A stretch of 64,000 nucleotides of DNA. Origin: Pseudofabraea citricarpa (taxonomy: Eukaryota; Ascomycota; Leotiomycetes; Helotiales; Dermateaceae). Of this stretch, positions 61,184 through 64,000 are shown one piece after another. The first letter of the stretch is position 1; each line of letters opens with the position of its first letter. The stretch spans positions 124,001 to 188,000 of the forward strand of contig JAPWGK010000035.1 in the NCBI GenBank assembly GCA_029641185.1, in the 5' to 3' direction. Under the pieces are notes generated by a model. That model searched no databases. It had not been told where the DNA came from and saw nothing but the letters and a program-made list of their open reading frames with translations. The position numbers and the translations under genes were made by a program.

Positions 61184-64000
61184 ATGAAGTTTGGACGCAA
61201 GTATGTTGTCTGATGGATCCTGCAAATATTGCTGTTCTGGTTGCAGTACTTGGCTAACTGGATGCTATAGTCTGCCGCGAAACCAGGTCCCAGAGTGGTC
61301 ATCATCATATATTAACTACAAAGGCTTGAAGAAGCTCATTAAGGCTGCTGCTGCGACGGCGAAGGAGGGAAACAAAGATGTCGATTTAGCAGGTGTGATA
61401 TTCGTGCCATAGTGGCACACCTTGGCATCGTCTAATCTTATATTGCAGAGTTTTTCTTTTCACTCGACCGGAACTTGGAGGATGTCGATGCTTTCTACAA
61501 CAAGAAGTTTGCAGATGCTACACGACGATTGAAGTTGCTTCAGGAGAGATATGGCGCGTCTCGTGATGCCATTGGAGCCCTGGACCGCGATGAGGTTGAA
61601 GAGCTGATGGGTGCTCTGCTCGAACTTCGTGGCCAGCTTAGAAAGCTTCAATGGTTTGGAGAGGTCAATCGTCGTGGATTTCTCAAGATCACCAAGAAAT
61701 TGGATAAGAAGGTTCCAAACACCTCTCCTCACACTCAGCAGCGCTACCTAGCATCCAAGGTTGATCCGAAACCTTTTGCAACAAACGTTGCTCTCGGACA
61801 AGCTATGAAAGCGATCAACGACAGGCTCTCGTTCCTAGGGGAAATAAATGTAAATGATGACAACTTGTCAATACATTCAACTCACTCAATGAAGCGGGTC
61901 TCGTCGCGTTCCATTCTCAACCTTCCGCCCGGACTCCAGGACACCGTTGACCAAGCTGTTCGGACCGACGATGAGCCTATTCTGAAAGAGACCCTCAAGG
62001 AGGCAAATCTAGAGTCCGAAGATCCTGCGATGCAAAAGCTATTTCTGAACCTCCTGCAACGTTCAATTGCTTCCAAGTCCAAGAAATGCATCAGCTATCT
62101 TTTACGCGAGATCAAATCGCTGGACGAGCCAGATGACATTAACCAAAGAAACTGTATTCATCGCCTAGTCATCTCAATCGGACGTGCAAAGACGGTTGAA
62201 GCTGAAGGTGGTCATAAACCTAAATCTGTTGCATTTACAGAACCTGATAATCAACAATACATCACGCCAGCTTCGTCGCCTCCACCAGGCCCACGTCCTA
62301 GCACACTGAAGGAGAAGCTCCTGAGCAAAGATGATGAGCATGTCAAGATGCTTCTATATGTTCTCGACCGACTTGAACTACATCAAAGACAAGCACTTGA
62401 GGCACGAGATAGCTATGGAAGATTGCCTCTACATTATGCAGCCCAATTTGGCTTCGTTGTCATTTGTCAAATTGTCATGGAACACATGCAGAATTGGGGT
62501 CTATTCAATGTTGAGAACGGAATTGATGCACCAGAGTGGCAAGACAGTGAAGGAATGGCTCCTATACATCTGAGTGTTATTGGTGGACATCTCCACACCA
62601 CACGAGCTCTACTGGAGGGAGAGAATTGGCAAGGCCTCAATGACCACAAAGCTGCAATGAGACGAAATATCACCAAATCCAGCGCTGTACTTGCTTTGGC
62701 AACAAAATCAAACTTTACAGCGATCGTCAAACTTCTCGTTGATGCTGGTGTAAATATCAACTGGCAAGATGAGACTGGCGAGACAGCTCTGCACATAGCT
62801 GCACGATTCGGACATGAAACATGCGCCAGGATCTTGATTGACGGCACCGAGGATCAGAAAGCCAACCTTGAACTTGCTGAGAAGTCTTTTGCATGGACAC
62901 CACTTCATGTAGCCTGTGTCGATGGCCACGCGAGGATTGTCGAGCTCCTGATTGCCGCTGGTGCTGAGGTTAGTAGATCAGACGCTTCTGGTTGGACCGG
63001 CAAAGAGCATGCTGCTTTGAGAGGCCATATGGCTATCGCCGCAAGATTAGCTGAGGCCACGCTCGAAGATGCAAGCTCTGGGTCCGAGACTTCTTTCAGC
63101 AGCACACCAGAGACTCCTCCGGTGGAATCCACTACCATCTCATCCGTGGAAGCGCTTCACTCACAGACTGCGCCTGCTAAGACCATCGAAGCTGTGAAAT
63201 CATTTGGCCATCGATATCTTACAAATGAAACCATGATCTTAGTCAGTTTGGGTTCAATGGATATGCGAAAGGATGCTCCTGCTGTCAAGCTTGATAGAAT
63301 TCCCTTGGCAGAAGCTCACTCTACCCAACTCGACACGGCATTATCTGTCGTGGTATCTGCAACAGGGGCTCAAGGCGAACCGACAATTATCGATCTTCCT
63401 GTCCAGGATAATATCTCAACAGAGCCGATCGTTTTCACCACTACAGATGCCTCTAAAGTCAAGCTTCTATTCGATATTGTGCCTACCTATGCAGGTAGCC
63501 AGGAACGCAAAGTAGCCAGAGGTGTTGCAGTCCTGTCTAGTGTCAAGCCTACAATCGGTGTTAAGCGAATGAACCTTCAGGGTGATCTCAGTGTTCCCAT
63601 TGTGGCTGCATCAACACTTGAAGTAATTGGATGTGTCAACTTCAATTTCCTTATCATTACTCCATTCTCGCATCCAAACATGGGCATCACAGAAAAGAAG
63701 ACTTACTGGAAAGAGCTTTCATCACCTATGGTTATTGGCCACCGTGGTCTGGGCAAGAACCAAACATCTAACAAGTCCCTCCAACTAGGCGAAAATACTC
63801 TGCAGTCCTTTATCGCTGCTGCAAATCTTGGAGCCAATTATGTCGAGTTTGATGTACAACTGACTAAGGATCATGTCCCGGTTATCTATCACGATTTCCT
63901 TGTCAGCGAGACAGGAATTGACGCTCCAGTTCATACACTTACTTTGGAGCAATTCCTTCACGTCAACGAGACTCCTCGAGGCTCCAGGCCTCCATCGCCT
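61184..64000 (+). CDS. GDE1: Glycerophosphocholine phosphodiesterase, SPX-ankyrin-GDPD type (partial, 3' end outside the window)
   Basis: Exons 61184-61200, 61271-61392 and 61449 to the window end; about 897 residues are visible. The protein starts MKFGRNLPRNQVPEWSSSYINYKGLKKLIK, the SPX domain (inositol-polyphosphate/phosphate sensor), running to about residue 160. Ankyrin repeats cover about 366-570 (SYGRLPLHYAAQFG, GETALHIAARFG, FAWTPLHVACVDG). The GDPD domain begins near residue 807 with VIGHRGLGKN, followed by ENTLQSFIAAANLGANYVEFDVQLTKD with the expected HRG, EN and E-D residues. The intact HRG supports the catalytic Gde1 branch, which hydrolyses glycerophosphocholine, over the related Pho81/NUC-2 regulators, whose GDPD part is degenerate. 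The rest of the GDPD domain lies beyond 64000. Confidence 0.92.

Overview
The window comes from a filamentous ascomycete (Pezizomycotina). A Leotiomycetes/Helotiales-like genome is my best guess, but that is inference from gene content. The basis is short introns of about 47-70 bp with GT-AG ends and CTAAC/CTGAC branch motifs, long simple-repeat-rich intergenic DNA, and fungal-type proteins (NRC-2/FPK1 kinase, fungal ORC6, TAKA-type amylase, SPX-ankyrin-GDPD protein). No prophage, IS, CRISPR array, rRNA or tRNA was found. I reconstructed fourteen protein genes exon by exon; reading frames close across every splice junction.

Layout. 1-2026: no gene seen. 2027-3081 (-): short-chain dehydrogenase with atypical active site. 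3712-4337 (-): TAF10, divergent from 4581-6954 (+): PRP43 DEAH helicase. 6955-11970: 5-kb gene-poor tract with many microsatellites. 11971-12449 (+): small Cys-rich conserved protein. 15368-19150 (+): eight-exon protein with a perfect eIF4E-binding motif. 21670-23742 (+): NRC-2/FPK1-type AGC kinase. 26649-29604 (-): DENN-domain protein. 34314-36125 (-): HXXXD acyltransferase. 39634-45065 (+): long N-terminal-motor kinesin. 46666-48075 (-): ORC6, divergent from 48375-49180 (+): SSP120-like EF-hand protein, which converges on 49262-50443 (-): TYW2/Trm12. 52655-54612 (+): secreted alpha-amylase. 55365-55864 (-): SmF. 56291-56993 (-): DUF866 protein, divergent from 57226-59865 (+): PPR-like mitochondrial protein. 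61184-64000 (+): GDE1-type SPX-ankyrin-GDPD protein, cut by the window end.

Most genes are housekeeping: transcription initiation, splicing (PRP43, SmF), replication, tRNA wybutosine synthesis, membrane traffic, flippase regulation and phosphate/phosphodiester metabolism. Accessory elements are the lone acyltransferase, the amylase and the unusual SDR. No new multi-gene system is evident. The points most worth checking are two GC-AG introns, a perfect inverted repeat of ACGCG boxes in the ORC6/SSP120 promoter, phased TTCGAACG repeats upstream of the SDR, an SDR lacking the catalytic Ser and Tyr, and the eIF4E-binding protein. Intergenic DNA is full of 5-12-bp tandem arrays that are absent from exons apart from the ORC6 tail.
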